The position numbers and the translations under genes are program-made. A DNA stretch of 54,768 nt from Clostridiales bacterium (GTDB lineage: Bacteria > Bacillota > Clostridia > Lachnospirales > WQUN01). Positions 44,244 through 52,341 of this stretch are shown piece by piece. The notes under the pieces were generated by a model. That model was not told the origin of the DNA, did no database searches, and worked only from the letters and a program-made list of their open reading frames with translations. How positions within the stretch are numbered: the stretch's first letter is position 1; each line of letters begins with the position of its first letter. The stretch is taken from contig JAISZB010000279.1 of assembly GCA_031269465.1 (NCBI GenBank), positions 1-54,768 of the forward strand, given 5' to 3'.

Positions 44244-45113
44244 TTAAAAATTACTCACCCGCTTAGCTTTGGCGCCATTTCCCCGCGCTTTCAGGGTTAG
44301 GAGTCTTGCAAGCCAAAAAAGCAGAAATGCCAACATATTCATGATGACGACGCTTGCTCCTGTAGGAGTGGCGTAGAGATACGAACAGACTACTCCTACG
44401 AAAAAGCATGCGACAGAAACAACGGCGGAGCAGATGGTTACTGTTTTGAACTTCTTAAACACCCTCATGGCTGTAAGTGCTGGAAATATAATGAGGCTTG
44501 AAATGAGAAGGGCTCCCATCATTCTCATTCCAAGGACTATTGCGATGGCGGTCAAAAAGGAGATAAGCATGTTATAGAGCCCTGTTTTCATTCCTACCGC
44601 CTGCGCGAAGGTTTCGTCGAATGTCACCGCGAAGATGTTGTTATAGAAGAGAATGAATAGCGTGAGGACTGCCGCGGCAAGCGTTATGCTAAGAGTTACG
44701 TCTTCTTTGGTCATTGCGAGGATGCTTCCGAACATGTAGTTGCAAACATCTGTATTCATGCCGGTTGTAAGTGATATAACAACAACGCCTATCGCCAGGG
44801 AGCTTGTGGAAATGAGGGCGATGGCGGCATCGCCTTTAATCTTGCTGCTTTCGCTGATGCGCAGCAGCGCAATGGCGGCAAGGATCACAACGGGTATAGA
44901 TACGGCAAGCGGAGCGGCATTCATAGCTGTAGCTAAGGCAAGAGTCCCAAAGCCTACGTGGGAAAGTCCGTCTCCTATCATGGAGTAGCGCTTGAGTACA
45001 AGGCTGACTCCCAAAAGAGCGGCGCAAAGTGATACAAGCAGGCCTACAACCACCGCCCGCACAAGAAATGCGTAGGAGAACATCTCCGACAAAATCTCAA
45101 GCATTGAGCGCAC
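44244..45113 (-). CDS. znuB: Zinc/manganese ABC transporter permease
   Basis: 289 residues with about eight membrane segments. The ABC-3 family permease of high-affinity metal uptake. Typical parts: ALLGVSLVLKRYSMIGDGLSH near the N-terminus, with GFGTLALATA following, and FDETFAQAVGMKTGLYNMLI, then MRMMGALLISSLIIFPALTA. It overlaps the start-side end of the ATPase gene by 17 bases, indicating translational coupling. The symbol follows the zinc reading; manganese transporters of the same family cannot be excluded from sequence alone. Confidence 0.92.
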   Translation of the reverse strand: MRSMLEILSEMFSYAFLVRAVVVGLLVSLCAALLGVSLVLKRYSMIGDGLSHVGFGTLALATAMNAAPLAVSIPVVILAAIALLRISESSKIKGDAAIALISTSSLAIGVVVISLTTGMNTDVCNYMFGSILAMTKEDVTLSITLAAAVLTLFILFYNNIFAVTFDETFAQAVGMKTGLYNMLISFLTAIAIVLGMRMMGALLISSLIIFPALTAMRVFKKFKTVTICSAVVSVACFFVGVVCSYLYATPTGASVVIMNMLAFLLFWLARLLTLKARGNGAKAKRVSNF

Positions 45114-45807
45114 CTCCCATAAGTTCCGAACCGATTCCGGATGATATATACGATGAAGCCGCCCCGAAAAAAAGCTGCCTTCCCTTCATGTGGAGAATGT
45201 GGCTGGCATACTTGATGCTTGATGGTATGTCGTGGGAAACCATGATTATAGTTATGCCGCCATCTTTATTAAGCTTTTCGATCTCCTTGTAAAGATCCTG
45301 CGTTGCCGCAGGATCAAGGCCGGCTGTCGGCTCATCCATGAGGAGCATCTTTCGAGTGGCGCAGAGCGCCCGCGCCAGCAGCACCCGCTGCTGCTGGCCG
45401 CCGGAAAGCTCTCTATAGCAAGAGTTTTTTAGATTTTCAATGCCAAGGCGCCTCAAGTTCTCTTCACAGGCATTTTTGTCTGACTTGGAATAAAATGGCC
45501 GCAATCCGCGGATGCTCATTCGTCCGGATAAAACAACTTCATACGCGCTTGCGGGGAAGTCTTTCTGCGCGTCTGTCTGCTGGGGCAGATAGCCTATCTC
45601 GTTTGCCTTAAGTCCGTCACCAGTAAAAATCACGCCGGACTGGACCGGCTTCAAACGCAGCAACCCCTTAATAAGAGTGCTTTTGCCGGATCCATTCTCC
45701 CCTACTATGCATAAATAGTCTCCCCTGCAGACGGAAAAATTGAGTCCGCTTGCAACGGTGATTCCATCGTAGGCGAAAGAGGCGTTCTGGCAGGTGATGA
45801 AAGCCAT
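45097..45807 (-). CDS. znuC: Zinc/manganese ABC transporter ATP-binding protein
   Basis: 236 residues with a full ABC cassette: Walker A GENGSGKST (near residue 37), Q-loop YLPQQTDAQKDFPASA, signature LSGGQQQRVLLARAL, Walker B MLLMDEPTAGLD and the switch His in IIMVSHD. The PQQ-type Q-loop with a following FPASAYEVVL is typical of metal-uptake ATPases. It energises import through the permease encoded next. Its start lies 1 base from the end of the substrate-binding protein gene. Confidence 0.94.
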   Translation of the reverse strand: MAFITCQNASFAYDGITVASGLNFSVCRGDYLCIVGENGSGKSTLIKGLLRLKPVQSGVIFTGDGLKANEIGYLPQQTDAQKDFPASAYEVVLSGRMSIRGLRPFYSKSDKNACEENLRRLGIENLKNSCYRELSGGQQQRVLLARALCATRKMLLMDEPTAGLDPAATQDLYKEIEKLNKDGGITIIMVSHDIPSSIKYASHILHMKGRQLFFGAASSYISSGIGSELMGGALNA

Positions 45808-45808
45808 G

Positions 45809-46759
45809 CTATAAAAGCGCCTCCTTCAGAGCTTCAACATTTTTCTCCATTAATGAAACATATCCTTCTCCTGCATCAAAGTCAGCCTTGGATATGTTGT
45901 GGACGGCATGAAGAAGCCTCACGCCGGCGCCGCTTTCCTCGCTTATGGCGTTAGCTATCTTTTCATTTGAGAGTTCTATGTGAAAGACGACCGGGATATT
46001 TTCGGCTTTAACTTTATCTATTAGAAACGCCACCGTAGCCGCGCTGCATTCGGTTTCTGTGGAGCAGCCTGGAAACGCGGCATAGTAGTCAAGCCCGTAG
46101 GCGTCGGCAAGATAGCGGAAAGGAAACCTGTCGCCGAATACAATCGTTTTGCGCGTCGCCTTGCCTATGACTTCCATGAATTCCAGATCCAGCTTTTCCA
46201 GCTTGGCGATGTACATCGACGCGCTTGATTCATAAGAGGATGCGTTGGCAGGATCGGATTCGCAAAGGGCATTCTTTATGCTTGTTGCTATTAGAGCGGC
46301 ATTCTTGGGGGAAGTCCAAACATGCTCGTCATATTCAGGCTCGGCGGGATCCTCCTCCTCCTCCTCTTCCATCCCTTCTGCAAGCTCCTCCTCAACGGCG
46401 TCCACGCAGTCAATCATGGAAATGACTTTCATATTTCCAGTGTCCATTGAGTCGAGGATTCCGCGAACCCATTCGTCTGATTCTCCTCCGGCATAGATGA
46501 AGACATCGCAGTTTTGAATCATTATGATGTCGGCGGGAGTCGGCTCGAATGAGTGGCTTTCAGAGCCTGGCGGCAATAGCATGTAAACGTCTGCCTTGCC
46601 TGCTGATATTTCCCTTGCGAAATCATAGCCTGGAAAAATGGTGGATACTACGCTTATCTTGCCCGAGTTTGAGGAAAGGGCAAGCTCCCTTCTTGCGCAG
46701 GAAGAAAGAGTTATAGCAATGAGCGCGACTATTAGAAGAAGCGCTTCTGTTTTTTTCAT
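45809..46759 (-). CDS. znuA: Zinc ABC transporter substrate-binding lipoprotein
   Basis: 316 residues. Lipoprotein signal LLLIVALIAITLSSC with the lipidated Cys at residue 21. A family A-I metal-binding protein: SVVSTIFPGYDFAREISAGK, then the first ligand His in PPGSESHSFEPTPADI; the second in DEHVWTSPKNA; the third in VFHIELSNEKIANAI; a C-terminal Asp/Glu region completes the site. Between ligands one and two lies an acidic stretch (EEELAEGMEEEEEEDPAEPE) where zinc-specific members usually have a His/Asp/Glu-rich loop, which favours zinc as substrate. The ATG follows GGGGGTATTCCT. Confidence 0.93.
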   Translation of the reverse strand: MKKTEALLLIVALIAITLSSCARRELALSSNSGKISVVSTIFPGYDFAREISAGKADVYMLLPPGSESHSFEPTPADIIMIQNCDVFIYAGGESDEWVRGILDSMDTGNMKVISMIDCVDAVEEELAEGMEEEEEEDPAEPEYDEHVWTSPKNAALIATSIKNALCESDPANASSYESSASMYIAKLEKLDLEFMEVIGKATRKTIVFGDRFPFRYLADAYGLDYYAAFPGCSTETECSAATVAFLIDKVKAENIPVVFHIELSNEKIANAISEESGAGVRLLHAVHNISKADFDAGEGYVSLMEKNVEALKEALL

Positions 46760-46875
46760 AGGAATACCCCCGTATTCTTTGACTTAGCCAATAAGCGTCT
46801 AAAATGGGCGCAAAAAGGCTGGGAAGCGGCGCAACCGCGCCGATGCCGAAAAGCGCGCGGCAATTCCTAGGATTT

Positions 46876-47214
46876 TCACATATTTGATCTTACTTTTAGG
46901 CAGACGAGGCTAGTAAAGCTCAATTCGGAGGAAATGTACGCTGTGCAGGGGACGGTGGAAAAGATCTCGCGGGCGAGCGCCGCGACGAAGACGACAAGGG
47001 ATAAGGATTTTATGATGCTTCTCGACGACTCTAGACTGGCGCAGGCTGCGCAGGCGCCATCTAGCGCGCTTGTGTCATGGGCATGGTTTTCGCGTGCGGA
47101 TATGAGAGTGGCGAAGAGAAGGAAGGATACGAAAAGGGCGCAAAGCGTTAAAGCTGTAAAAGAGGCTTCTTTTTGCCCTCCATTTATGCTTGCGATATTT
47201 TGCCGGCGGTTCAT
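46876..47214 (-). CDS. Small membrane protein heading the zinc operon
   Basis: 112 residues from ATG 47214, placed 6 bases after GAGGGGG; the frame is open further upstream without a ribosome site. Two hydrophobic segments (FTALTLCALFVSFLLFATLI, about residues 19-38, and SIIKSLSLVVFVAALARE) flank an external loop with HAHDTSALDGACAACAS, whose two His and two Cys could bind metal. Small two-segment proteins with a His/Cys loop are known at this place in Bacillota zinc operons, but I cannot name a family. First gene after the promoter at 47402-47430, then znuA, znuC, znuB and the lipoprotein. Confidence 0.7.
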   Translation of the reverse strand: MNRRQNIASINGGQKEASFTALTLCALFVSFLLFATLISARENHAHDTSALDGACAACASLESSRSIIKSLSLVVFVAALAREIFSTVPCTAYISSELSFTSLVCLKVRSNM

Positions 47215-47371
47215 GGCTATCCCCCTCATATATATGTGAATGCGCTTAAAATGCATCGGTCAAATCTTGAATGCTTTGAAGTCAGGCGACTCAGCGCCAG
47301 AACGATTCCTTCAGTTTTCTCGCGATTTTATCTCTCTAAATTGCGGGAAGCATGATAGAGGAAAATTATTG

Positions 47372-47401
47372 GATAAATATGCCTGTTTATTTATATTTAT
47401 C
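47372..47401. promoter_or_regulatory. Operator-like inverted repeat at the zinc operon start
   Basis: GATAAATAT (47372-47380) and ATATTTATC (47393-47401) form a perfect 9-bp inverted repeat with a 12-base spacer, covering the expected transcription start. It does not match the B. subtilis Zur box I know, so the regulator is open. Confidence 0.5.
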
Positions 47402-47430
47402 ATTTTATCAGCATAAAAGTCGAAAGTCAA
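47402..47430 (-). promoter_or_regulatory. Sigma-A promoter of the zinc operon
   Basis: On the minus strand TTGACT (47430-47425), 17-base spacer, TAAAAT (47407-47402). It lies 188 bases upstream of the first start codon. Confidence 0.75.
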
Positions 47431-48008
47431 TCTCAGTAGATACTGGATGCCATTTATAAAGCAATGTTTTTTTTAGTCTATATTGCCAAGAACATTTTAG
47501 TTAGATTTGCAAAGCATATTCTATATAGAGGAGCTCTTTTGAAAAGGAGAAAGGAGGGAGGGGCAACATTCTAAAGTGCGATTGACACAAGCTGCAAAGC
47601 GTGCTATACTATTCTATTCTAGTATGGAATGGAGACAGTTATAGGAGCAAATTTTTTTCAAAAAATAACAGAAAAATTCCGTCACAGATTTGTTAATCCT
47701 CGCCCGTCGCCGCCAATCACTCTCAGAACCGCTAAAATAAAGGGATTTCGAGCGATTTCGGGCGGTGAAAATCAGCGAAGCAAGGAGCCCGCAAGGCTTG
47801 GCTCTCAAGAGCCGAAAAAATCTGAAGTTTGGAACACTTTGGAATACACCCCTGTTAATCAACCCAATAAGAGCGTCAAGCCGGAAAGTCTGCCGCTCTT
47901 ATTTGTTGATATAATTTCCCGCCTAAATCGCACCTTTGCAGTCAATCGCTTCCATATATACAATATAGACATCTCATATTACAGGTGAAAATTATACAAG
48001 GTAATATC
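47431..48008. other. Left border region of the conjugative-element remnant
   Basis: Holds the promoter 47582-47610. A 119-codon frame (47629-47988) follows it but starts without a ribosome site and has low-complexity, repeat-like content; not called. Base composition changes from AT-rich to GC-richer near 48000, marking the likely element border. Confidence 0.4.
47582..47610 (+). promoter_or_regulatory. Consensus sigma-A promoter with TTCTAGTATGGAA element
   Basis: TTGACA (47582-47587), 17-base spacer, TATACT (47605-47610). TTCTAGTATGGAA follows at 47617-47629, nearly identical to the palindrome at 43160-43172. It drives the ICE-remnant genes. Confidence 0.8.
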
Positions 48009-48221
48009 ATGAACAAGGAAAAACTACAAACGGCAATCGACGCTATGCCGGAGGGCGCGGACGCGGGAGCATATCATGACGAGCTTGTCACGCTTCTGTC
48101 CCTCACCCGCAACGCGAGCGACGAAAGTATCGCGGAGGCGTGGTCGGAAGTCCACACCGGCGAGGACGAGGAGGGAGGCAGTCCGCATGAAGAAGAACAA
48201 AATAGCCATGAACGAAGCTGA
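48009..48221 (+). CDS. Small acidic ICE protein, unknown function
   Basis: 70 residues from ATG 48009 (AAGG 8 bases upstream). Acidic, no membrane segment: MNKEKLQTAIDAMPEGADAG, then LSLTRNASDESIAEAWSEVH, ending in a Glu/His-rich tail. Comparable short acidic proteins occur upstream of parA in clostridial conjugative elements. Its end overlaps the next gene by 35 bases. Confidence 0.6.
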   Translation: MNKEKLQTAIDAMPEGADAGAYHDELVTLLSLTRNASDESIAEAWSEVHTGEDEEGGSPHEEEQNSHERS

Positions 48222-48354
48222 ATGGATGTGCGCGCTGCGCGCCCTGAACGCCATGCGTAACAGGCTCATAGCCGAGGGAAGCTACACCGACGTGGTAGAC
48301 GAGGTTATAACAAAAATCGTCAAAGCGCCCGTCAGGAAAGTCAACGACACTTAA
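48187..48354 (+). CDS. Small basic ICE protein, unknown function
   Basis: 55 residues from ATG 48187, 8 bases after GGAGGGAGG, a very strong site. The sequence MKKNKIAMNEAEWMCALRAL, then NRLIAEGSYTDVVDEVITKI is helical and basic at the ends. No recognised motif. Followed by a terminator. Confidence 0.65.
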   Translation: MKKNKIAMNEAEWMCALRALNAMRNRLIAEGSYTDVVDEVITKIVKAPVRKVNDT

Positions 48355-48382
48355 CCGAAGCAATTCAACCTTACATAGAAAG

Positions 48383-48416
48383 AGCCGTTGTTCCCCAAAA
48401 GGACAACGGCTTTTTC
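48383..48416 (+). terminator. Terminator before parA
   Basis: AGCCGTTGT pairs with ACAACGGCT around TCCCCAAAAGG, followed by TTTTC. Confidence 0.85.
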
Positions 48417-48446
48417 ATTTTCGGGGCATACGTACAGCCCCCTACA

Positions 48447-48480
48447 TAGCCGCTTTTGGCGATTTGTCCAAAGGCGGCTA
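48447..48480 (+). promoter_or_regulatory. 13-bp hairpin upstream of parA
   Basis: TAGCCGCTTTTGG pairs with CCAAAGGCGGCTA (one G.T wobble) around an 8-base loop, 53 bases before the parA frame. No T-run: a possible parS-like site or leader control element. Confidence 0.5.
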
Positions 48481-48532
48481 AATCTATGCAAAGGAGAGTT
48501 TCAGTTATGAGCCGTATCAAAATCGGACGAAA

Positions 48533-49390
48533 GTGCGCAAAACTATGGACAGCGATAATTGCCGCGTTTACGCCTGTGTAAACCAAAAGGGCGGCGTGGG
48601 CAAGAGCGTCACAAGCACAAACCTGAGCATCGGTCTTGCCCGTCACGTCCAAAAAATCCTGATTGCCGACCTTGACAGTCAGGCGAGCCAGACCGTCAGC
48701 TTGGGCTGGACACAGCCGGATGAGTTATCTACAACAATCGCCACGCAGCTTGGCAAACTGGTGGAGAACAAGCCCATTGACCCGCATGAGGGCATTTTAC
48801 ACCACGCGGAGGGCGTTGACCTCATGCCGTCAAGCATTGAGTTATCGGGATTGGAAATGCGCATGGTGAACGCCATGAGCCGCGAAATCGTCCTCCGCAA
48901 CTATTTGGCGGAGATTAAGCCGGACTACGACGCGATTATCCTTGACTGCCCGCCCACGCTGGGCATGATGACGATAAACGCGCTGGCGGCGGCAGACCGC
49001 GTGATTGTTCCCGTACAGCCGGAATATTTGTCCGTAATCGGCATGGCGCAGTTATTTGATACCGTCGCGTTGGTAAAGAAGCAGATCAACCCCGGCCTGC
49101 AAATCGAGGGCGTGTTGATAACGCTTGCCAATATGCGGATGAACCTTGCCAAGAACACACTGGCGATTATCCGTGAAGCCTACGGCGAGAGCGTCCGTAT
49201 ATTCCGGCACCCAATACCCTATTCGACAAAGGTTAAGGAGGCAAGCGCGGCGGGCAAGAGTATTTTCGCCTACGAACCTAACGGCAACGCGGCATACGCC
49301 TACGGAAAACTGGTAAAGGAGGTGGAACGCAATGGCAGACAAATCGGGGCAGACGTTCGCGCTGCCAAAGAAGTCGAGCTTAGTCGCTGA
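48533..49390 (+). CDS. parA: ParA-type partition/ICE maintenance ATPase
   Basis: 285 residues from GTG 48533, or 281 from ATG 48545. Deviant Walker A VNQKGGVGKSVTSTNL (near residue 16), Walker A' IADLDSQASQTVSLG, and the Walker B strand DAIILDCPPTLGMM: a classical Soj/ParA ATPase for segregation of mobile DNA. The start is unclear: the good AGGAGAG site (48492-48498) points to ATG 48507, which opens a 24-codon frame (MSRIKIGRKCAKLWT) ending inside parA in another frame. Either this is a coupled leader peptide or parA has a one-base N-terminal lesion. It overlaps parB by 59 bases. Confidence 0.9.
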   Translation: MRKTMDSDNCRVYACVNQKGGVGKSVTSTNLSIGLARHVQKILIADLDSQASQTVSLGWTQPDELSTTIATQLGKLVENKPIDPHEGILHHAEGVDLMPSSIELSGLEMRMVNAMSREIVLRNYLAEIKPDYDAIILDCPPTLGMMTINALAAADRVIVPVQPEYLSVIGMAQLFDTVALVKKQINPGLQIEGVLITLANMRMNLAKNTLAIIREAYGESVRIFRHPIPYSTKVKEASAAGKSIFAYEPNGNAAYAYGKLVKEVERNGRQIGADVRAAKEVELSR

Positions 49391-50425
49391 AATGTTCACC
49401 ACGCAGGAACAGCGCTACGACGTGAAACGCGAAAAAGTGACGGACATACCATTGACCGAGATTGACAATTTCCCCGACCATCCGTTCCAAGTGAAAATGG
49501 ACGAGGCAATGCAGGCGATGGCCGAGAGCGTGAAAGCCGTGGGAATCCAAAGTCCCGCGATTGTGCGCCGGAAAGAGGACGGACGATTTGAGCTTGTCAG
49601 CGGACACAGGCGCAAGATGGCTTGTGAGATAGCGGGGCTTGAATATTTACAGTGCATTGTGCGGGAACTCAGCCGTGACGAAGCCATCATCGCTATGGTG
49701 GATGCGAATTTACAACGGGAAATCATTCTGCCGAGCGAAAAGGCAAAGTCATATAAGAAGCGGTATGAAGCTATGAAAAGAACAGCGGGCAGACCAAGTA
49801 AAAATTCCGCGCCAGTGGCGGGGAATTTTCAAGGTAAGGAATCTGCCGAGATTTTAGGTGGAGCAGTAGGCGAAAGTAAAGACCAAGTACGCCGATATAT
49901 CCGGCTAACCGAGTTAATCCCCGAAATCCTTGACATAGTGGAAGAGGGCAAAATTGCCATGCGCCCCGCCGTGGAACTCTCGTATACCGCTTTTCATCAA
50001 ATGTTTCTTTTTTGGAGCTTGATTATCCATTGAATGGTGCAAAATGCCGAAATCGGCATTTTGCACCATTCAATGGATAATCAAGCTCCAAAAAAGGTAA
50101 TTTTATATGAAAAGCAGTATATTTACCCACGGAAGCGCAAGAAACCGTGCTTGAAACAATAGAAAGCGAGGATTGCACCCCGAATCACGCGCAGGCCATC
50201 AAAATGCGGAAATTCGCGGAGGAAGGGCGGCTGAATGAAGATGTTATCCTGTCCATCATGCAGGAGGAAAAGCCCAATCAGGCGGAGCAATTCAAAATGC
50301 TGCGTGAGCGTATCAACAAATATTTCGCGCCGGGGACGCCCGCGCAGAAGATCGAGGACACCATTATCAGGGCGCTGGAACTCCTGCGGCAGAGAGAAGC
50401 GCGGCAACGCAATGACGCGCGGTAA
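49332..50425 (+). pseudogene. parB: ParB-type protein, split by a family A element
   Basis: The start ATG 49332 is 6 bases after GGAGGTGG. The first part has the ParB nuclease-like core: IPLTEIDNFPDHPFQVKMDE, GIQSPAIVRRKEDGRFELVS-GHRR and DANLQREIILPSEKAKSYKK, then the KorB/HTH-like RRYIRLTELIPEILDIVEEG. The frame runs into the family A element at 49985 and stops at 50033. Removing the element and one TA restores AVELSY-LPTEAQETVLETI and the remaining 100 residues to 50425. Intact protein would be about 319 residues. The truncated product lacks its C-terminal part, so ParAB function is probably lost or altered. Confidence 0.9.
49985..50119. mobile_element. Family A MITE inserted in parB, near-perfect palindrome
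   Basis: 135 bases flanked by TA at 49983-49984 and 50120-50121; excision restores the parB frame, so TA is the target duplication. The core 50007-50096 is a perfect palindrome with 44-base arms and an AA loop (ends CTTTTTTGGAGC... and ...GCTCCAAAAAAG). Outer ends TACCGCTTTTCAT and TACTGCTTTTCAT are also near-inverted. TA duplication is typical of IS630/Tc1-mariner elements and the MITEs they move; no transposase of that type is in the window. Confidence 0.92.
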
Positions 50426-50640
50426 ACTTCTCCGACAAGGGGGCAGTCTGCCCATATGGATACAGCCACAAATCGGGCACTCCGCTCTCCCCCTCCCAAA
50501 CCACCCACCCCCTCTGTTAACCCACAGCAGAGAAAAGCATTAACCCACAGTACACCAACAATCCGCAACCGGCTCAAACATGACCGTTTTTTAATTTAAC
50601 AGGCAGAAATGCCATATTTCAGAGAATGGAGGAATTTCAT

Positions 50641-51695
50641 GTGAAGAGCAAACCCTTGTCACGCCGCCCTGTTCGGCATATCGGCGTGATACTCTTGGCG
50701 TCGGTGTGCGCCCTCTCCCTGTGTGGGTTAACGGTTCTCGCCGCCGAGGAAGGCTCGCCGGACTTGCCGACGACCGCGCCTGCAATCCAAGAAACAGCGC
50801 CGCCGCCCGTCGCAATCGTCCCGTTGCCGCCGTCTCCGGAGGATACGCGGGACGAACTGTTCCCCACCGACGCGCAGACCGTTACAGACGGCGATACTCG
50901 GGAGATTATCAAAACCTACGTCCTCGCGGCGGGACAAAACCCCGCCGACATTTCCCGCGACGTCTTTGAGCGCGACGGTTGGCGGTATTCGCTTACCGAC
51001 ATCACCGAGAAGCGCGCCAACGGCACGGATACCCGCGCGCATACGGAAACCGTCGCAATCAACACGGACAGCAAAGACCTGAACGCCATCATTCAGCAAC
51101 TGTCCCCGACACTGGAATATACCGCCGATGATGGTTACTGTGGATTGTTGACGCTGGATTTGGCGTCGGTGAAGTGTGAGGCGGCGGGTGACAAAAACAC
51201 CGGCTATACCGTAACGGCTACGCGCGAATACCCGCATTTGTCCGCCAATGACTTGTCGCTGATTCCCAAGACCATTACAGAGCGGCAGGACGCTCGATCT
51301 TGATACCGTGTCGTGGGAGACGCAGAGCGCAGTGAATGTGGATTATGAGGACGTGCCGACCGGCTACCGCGCTATCGCGAAATACACGGCAAACGCCTCA
51401 AAAACCGTCGCCACAGGTTACGTCACCACAGCGGATTACACCGGAGAAATCGCAAAAGCCATCACAGGTGATACAACCTACACGGCGTATTTCGAGGGCA
51501 AGGAGATAAACCCAAGCCCCAAGCCGACAGCCACGCCCGAACCGTCAGACACCGCTTCACCGACAGGCAACCCACGCGGCGGCGGTCACACAGGTTTGGA
51601 GCTACGTTGCGGAGCTTATTTTCAACATGCTCGTGCTTGTCGGCGCAGTCAAAATGGCTGACCGCGTTGTCCGCGAGATGATGTTCGGCGGCTGA
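50641..51695 (+). pseudogene. Secreted/cell-wall protein of the ICE, frameshifted, fused to a foreign tail
   Basis: The start GTG 50641 lies 8 bases after GGAGG. Signal peptide VRHIGVILLASVCALSLCGL, then a Pro-rich spacer and a conserved region of clostridial ICE surface proteins (SLTDITEKRANGTDTRAHTE). The frame breaks near 51288: GRTLDLDTVSWETQSAVNVD and DVPTGYRAIAKYTANAS continue in the next frame. A second frame change near 51590 leads into AVTQVWSYVAELIFNMLVLV, then MADRVVREMMFGG, which looks like the end of a different membrane protein. So one point lesion plus a deletion joint. Not functional as read. Confidence 0.8.
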
Positions 51696-51740
51696 GTACG
51701 TCGGTTAACAACAAAAAACTTATTTTGGGAGGATGCAACA

Positions 51741-52316
51741 ATGGCACACAACAACACAAAAACGACCAAAGAACCGCAGTCGGCGGAAAAGCTGACCGGG
51801 GAACTGTGCAAATGCGTGGAATTGCAGGAAACCATGAAAGCGGTCAACGCTCATTGGCGCAAAAACGGGACGTGCATGGGCGCGCCCGGTATAACGGACG
51901 CACAGGCGCAGAAATTAGATGAGAAAATCGCCACCACGCGCTGTTCGTGGGAGAAACAGCCATTTTCCACCTATGACCTCACGAACAACAACAGCAAAAT
52001 CAAGCGGCTTGAAAGCAAGGTCAGGGAAGTAAGCAGGGGCTTTTCCGGTTGGGAATTTGACGGAGGCCGCACCGAAGCGAACACGGATTTGAACCGTTTG
52101 CAAATTTTCTTTGACGAAAGGCCGGACAGTGACAGGCACAGCGCCCTGCGCCACTCCGGGTTTGTTTATTCGCGCACCAACGGCGCATACCAGCGGCAGC
52201 TTAACGACAGCGCAATCTACGCGGCGGGGCGGCTGAATTTCGTCAAGCCAGGCGACGGGCGCACCGTCCGCGAACACCAGCCGAAAGCGCCCGACAAGGG
52301 CGACGGCGCGAGATAA
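51741..52316 (+). CDS. ICE-encoded accessory protein, truncated family member
   Basis: 191 residues, strong site GGGAGG 9 bases before the ATG. Contains TTRCSWEKQPFSTYDLTNNN and ANTDLNRLQIFFDERPDSD, then GAYQRQLNDSAIYAAGRLNF. These blocks belong to the C-terminal part of larger clostridial mobile-element proteins often annotated as antirestriction or DUF3560-like proteins. Length suggests the usual N-terminal portion is missing, although the start is well marked, so this may be a natural short form. Function unknown. Confidence 0.65.
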   Translation: MAHNNTKTTKEPQSAEKLTGELCKCVELQETMKAVNAHWRKNGTCMGAPGITDAQAQKLDEKIATTRCSWEKQPFSTYDLTNNNSKIKRLESKVREVSRGFSGWEFDGGRTEANTDLNRLQIFFDERPDSDRHSALRHSGFVYSRTNGAYQRQLNDSAIYAAGRLNFVKPGDGRTVREHQPKAPDKGDGAR

Positions 52317-52341
52317 GGGGCGGCATGAAGGAGTTTGGCTG

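Noticed and set aside
47629..47988. 119-codon frame after the ICE promoter
   Set aside because: No ribosome site; the content looks like a translated leader or repeat region rather than a protein.
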